DNA of 64,000 nucleotides from Labrenzia sp. VG12 (lineage in GTDB: Bacteria > Pseudomonadota > Alphaproteobacteria > Rhizobiales > Stappiaceae): NCBI RefSeq assembly GCF_002237595.1, contig NZ_CP022529.1, positions 620,001 to 684,000 on the forward strand, written 5' to 3'. Within the stretch, counting starts at the first letter, position 1; every line of letters starts with the position of its first letter. The notes under the pieces are model-generated. The model ran no database searches. It was given only the letters and a program-made list of their open reading frames with translations, and had not been told where the DNA came from. The position numbers and the translations under genes are program-made. This document shows positions 61,989-64,000 of the stretch, piece after piece.

Positions 61989-63172
61989 GCAGCGCCTCCG
62001 CTGCGGCGGCCGTTCAACCGGTCACCGATCGCATCAAGCAGATCCTGGATGCGCAACTGAAGGTCGCTCAGCCATTTCGGTTCCGCGCCGCGTTGTTCGC
62101 GGAAGATCGAGGCGAGGGCGAGCAGGCAGCCAAGCACCGGCACGATATAAAGCAGGCTCAGAAGAGCCGTTGAATCGCCTGAAACCGCCGTGACGCCGAA
62201 GCCGGTGGTTCTCAACAGGACACAGGCGCAGATCGCTCCGAGAACGGCAACCCCGCGGCCCTGCCGTGTCGTCCGGGCCTTGCCGAGGAAGGCAAAGACA
62301 ATCAGGCCGAAGGCAAGACAGTAAAGCGGCTGGCTGAAGCGCTCGTGAAGTTCCTGGATCAGCTTTTCCGGGTTCTTCAGCGCATAGGCGTCGTTGCGGC
62401 CGGGAGACATCAGGTTCGTTGTGGTGCGCTCGCTGGCCTTGAAGACTGGTTCGCCGGCCTCCGGGATGAGATTGCTGAGATCGAAGGCGTAGGACTGAAA
62501 GCGGACGATTGAAATGTCGCCTTCCTGCTTCGGGCGCCGCTGGATTGTGCCGTTTTGCATCACCAGAAGCGTCCTGTCGGCGGCTTCGACGATCTGACCG
62601 GAATCGGCCTGGTAGGTGAAGGCCGTTTCCTCGTCCCGCGTGTCATGCAAAAGAAGCCCGTCAAGCGTGCCCTTGCCGGTCCGGTTGCGGATGTGAAAGG
62701 TAAGACCGCTCTCAACCGTGATGAACCGGCCGGGCTTGACGATGTTGGCGACCAGGTCTGCACGCACCCGCGTGATTTCCGTTCTAAGCTGGGCAAGCCC
62801 CATGGGCGCGAAATAGAGTGACATGCTCGCCGTCAGCATCATGACCACCAGCGAAAACAGCATGACCGGCTTCAGTACCAGGAAGCGCGACCCGCCGCTG
62901 GCATCGATCACGATCAGTTCGCTGTCGCCGGAAAGCGAATTCAAAACCAGGATCAGGGCAATCATCAGCGCGAAGGGTGCGACAATGACGATCAGGAAGG
63001 GCAGGGCCAGCATCGTGATGCCGATAAACTGAACAATGGTCTGGCCTTTTGACGTTACCAGATCGAGCTGGCGCAGCGCCTGGGTCGCCCAGACCACACC
63101 TGTCATGGCCGCGATCGTGAGCGTGAATGCATAGGCCGTCCGCCGGATGATGTAACGTTCGAGCGTTTTCAT
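61985..63172 (-). CDS. lptF: LPS export permease LptF
   Basis: A 395-residue YjgP/YjgQ permease beginning LERYIIRRTAYAFTLTIAAM. Three helices, a periplasmic domain (about 130-270) and three more helices, ending in a polar C-terminus. NSLSGDSELIVIDASGGS near 78 is the LptF/G coupling segment. It is the first gene of the lptFGD-surA-pdxA-ksgA operon. Confidence 0.93.
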   Translation of the reverse strand: MKTLERYIIRRTAYAFTLTIAAMTGVVWATQALRQLDLVTSKGQTIVQFIGITMLALPFLIVIVAPFALMIALILVLNSLSGDSELIVIDASGGSRFLVLKPVMLFSLVVMMLTASMSLYFAPMGLAQLRTEITRVRADLVANIVKPGRFITVESGLTFHIRNRTGKGTLDGLLLHDTRDEETAFTYQADSGQIVEAADRTLLVMQNGTIQRRPKQEGDISIVRFQSYAFDLSNLIPEAGEPVFKASERTTTNLMSPGRNDAYALKNPEKLIQELHERFSQPLYCLAFGLIVFAFLGKARTTRQGRGVAVLGAICACVLLRTTGFGVTAVSGDSTALLSLLYIVPVLGCLLALASIFREQRGAEPKWLSDLQLRIQDLLDAIGDRLNGRRSGGAA

Positions 63173-63406
63173 GAGCGCGCCGGACTAGATCCTTGCAAAA
63201 ATGACGATAAACGGCCTGGCACCGAATAACACGGAATGTGGTGAATGGCCCATGAATAAGAATGGTAAATATACATTAATTTTTGCGGCTCTTGCCGAAA
63301 AGCTGTTGAAACCCCATGATTTGTGGCAGATGTCGCAATCCATGGGAGACGGCATCCAATCCTTCTACCGTCCATAGACGCCTCACTGAAATCACGAGAC
63401 CGACGA

Positions 63407-64000
63407 ATGACCAAACTTTCAAAGATTTCCTTTTCCAAAACGGCCGCTCCGAAGGGCGGTGTTGCAGTGATCCTGGCAGGCGATGGGCTTGCCCTGGGTT
63501 CTGTTGGCGAAGAGATCGTCTCCAGTCTCGAGGGGGGCTGAAACGCGTCGCCGATATCGCTGGTTTTTCAGGCAAGAAAAAGACCACGCTTGATCTGGTT
63601 GGTCCGGCCGGACTCGCGCTCGACCGGCTGATCGTTGTCGGGCTGGGCAAAACCGAGGAACTCTGCCGGGACGATTGGCGGGCCCTCGGGGGCGCTGTCT
63701 TTGCGGAATTGCAAAAGGTGAAGGCGGACGCGGCAACAGTTTTGCTGGAAGTGGCAGGCGAGGTCGGTCTGTCTGCTGATTTGGCCGCTGAATTCGCGAT
63801 GGGGGCAAAGCTGCGTTCCTACGCCTTTGACGCCTACAAGACCCGCAAGAAGGATGACGACGCACCGAAGGGGCTGAAGCTCGCGCTGGGTGTGGAAGAT
63901 ACAAAGGCCGCCAAGAAGGCCTGGGTTGTCGCCGAGCCGATTGCCGATGGCGTTGTCCTGGCCCGAGATCTCGTGAACGAACCTGCCAACGTGCTCGGCC
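63407..64000 (+). pseudogene. pepA: Leucyl aminopeptidase, frameshifted and cut by the right edge
   Basis: The reading frame starts at ATG 63407 (MTKLSKISFSKTAAPKGGVA) and stops at TGA 63539-63541 after LEGG. The downstream frame, shifted by one base, continues LKRVADIAGFSGKKKTTLDL and later ARDLVNEPANVLG to the end of the window, the M17 aminopeptidase N-domain and start of the catalytic domain. One missing G in the run of six G at 63532-63537 explains it. Sequencing error, true mutation or recoding cannot be told apart here. Confidence 0.75.

Overview
This window is a stretch of alphaproteobacterial chromosome. Gene content, gene order and high GC fit the order Hyphomicrobiales, and a marine Stappiaceae-type genome (Labrenzia/Roseibium/Stappia) is the most likely source; that genus-level guess is an inference from protein style, not from a marker gene. 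Almost all of it is ordinary core genome. No rRNA, tRNA, CRISPR array, prophage or intact insertion sequence was found.

Layout. 1-8 kb: the end of cysS, a small accessory patch with inverted palindromic repeats and a DUF559 gene, a GFA-family protein, cimA, rarD, a PleD-like diguanylate cyclase, a LOG-family protein and a LysM envelope protein. 8-17 kb: an ArsR regulator, an Atm1-type ABC exporter, FMN-riboswitch-controlled ribH, a LysR gene with a divergent small ORF, psd-pssA for phosphatidylethanolamine, an SDR, a GNAT and a MarR-GNAT fusion. 17-24 kb: a padR-MFP-RND efflux operon whose RND pump carries a large extra membrane segment, then small membrane proteins. 24-31 kb: a PcaF-type thiolase, a GDP-mannose enzyme, znuC-znuB-zur, a Gfo/Idh oxidoreductase and an NnrU protein. 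31-36 kb: a YfgM-like protein, bamB, der and an inositol-monophosphatase gene.

36-46 kb (minus strand) is the conserved block rpsF-rpsR-rplI, dnaB, PilZ gene, alr, radA, cvpA, purF, SDR. 46-53 kb (plus strand) is the fatty-acid block fabD-fabG-acpP-fabF followed by mltG, yicC and gmk. 55.5-63 kb (minus strand) is lptF-lptG-lptD-surA-like-pdxA-ksgA, with pepA divergent at the right edge. The last two blocks converge, and between gmk and ksgA sits an islet: an AT-rich unknown membrane-anchored gene and a LysR gene.

How the parts work together: envelope biogenesis is a recurring theme (bamB, lptD/F/G, SurA-like chaperone, mltG, psd/pssA, fab genes, alr, LysM protein), along with c-di-GMP signalling (a cyclase at 3.9 kb and a PilZ protein at 42.2 kb). 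Visible regulation includes an FMN riboswitch, candidate ArsR, MarR, PadR and Zur operators, and several clear hairpin terminators. The least explained items are the gmk/ksgA islet, the palindrome-flanked DUF559 gene, the enlarged RND pump, an SDR lacking its catalytic Ser and Tyr, and a one-base frameshift at the start of pepA. I did not find a convincing new multi-gene system.
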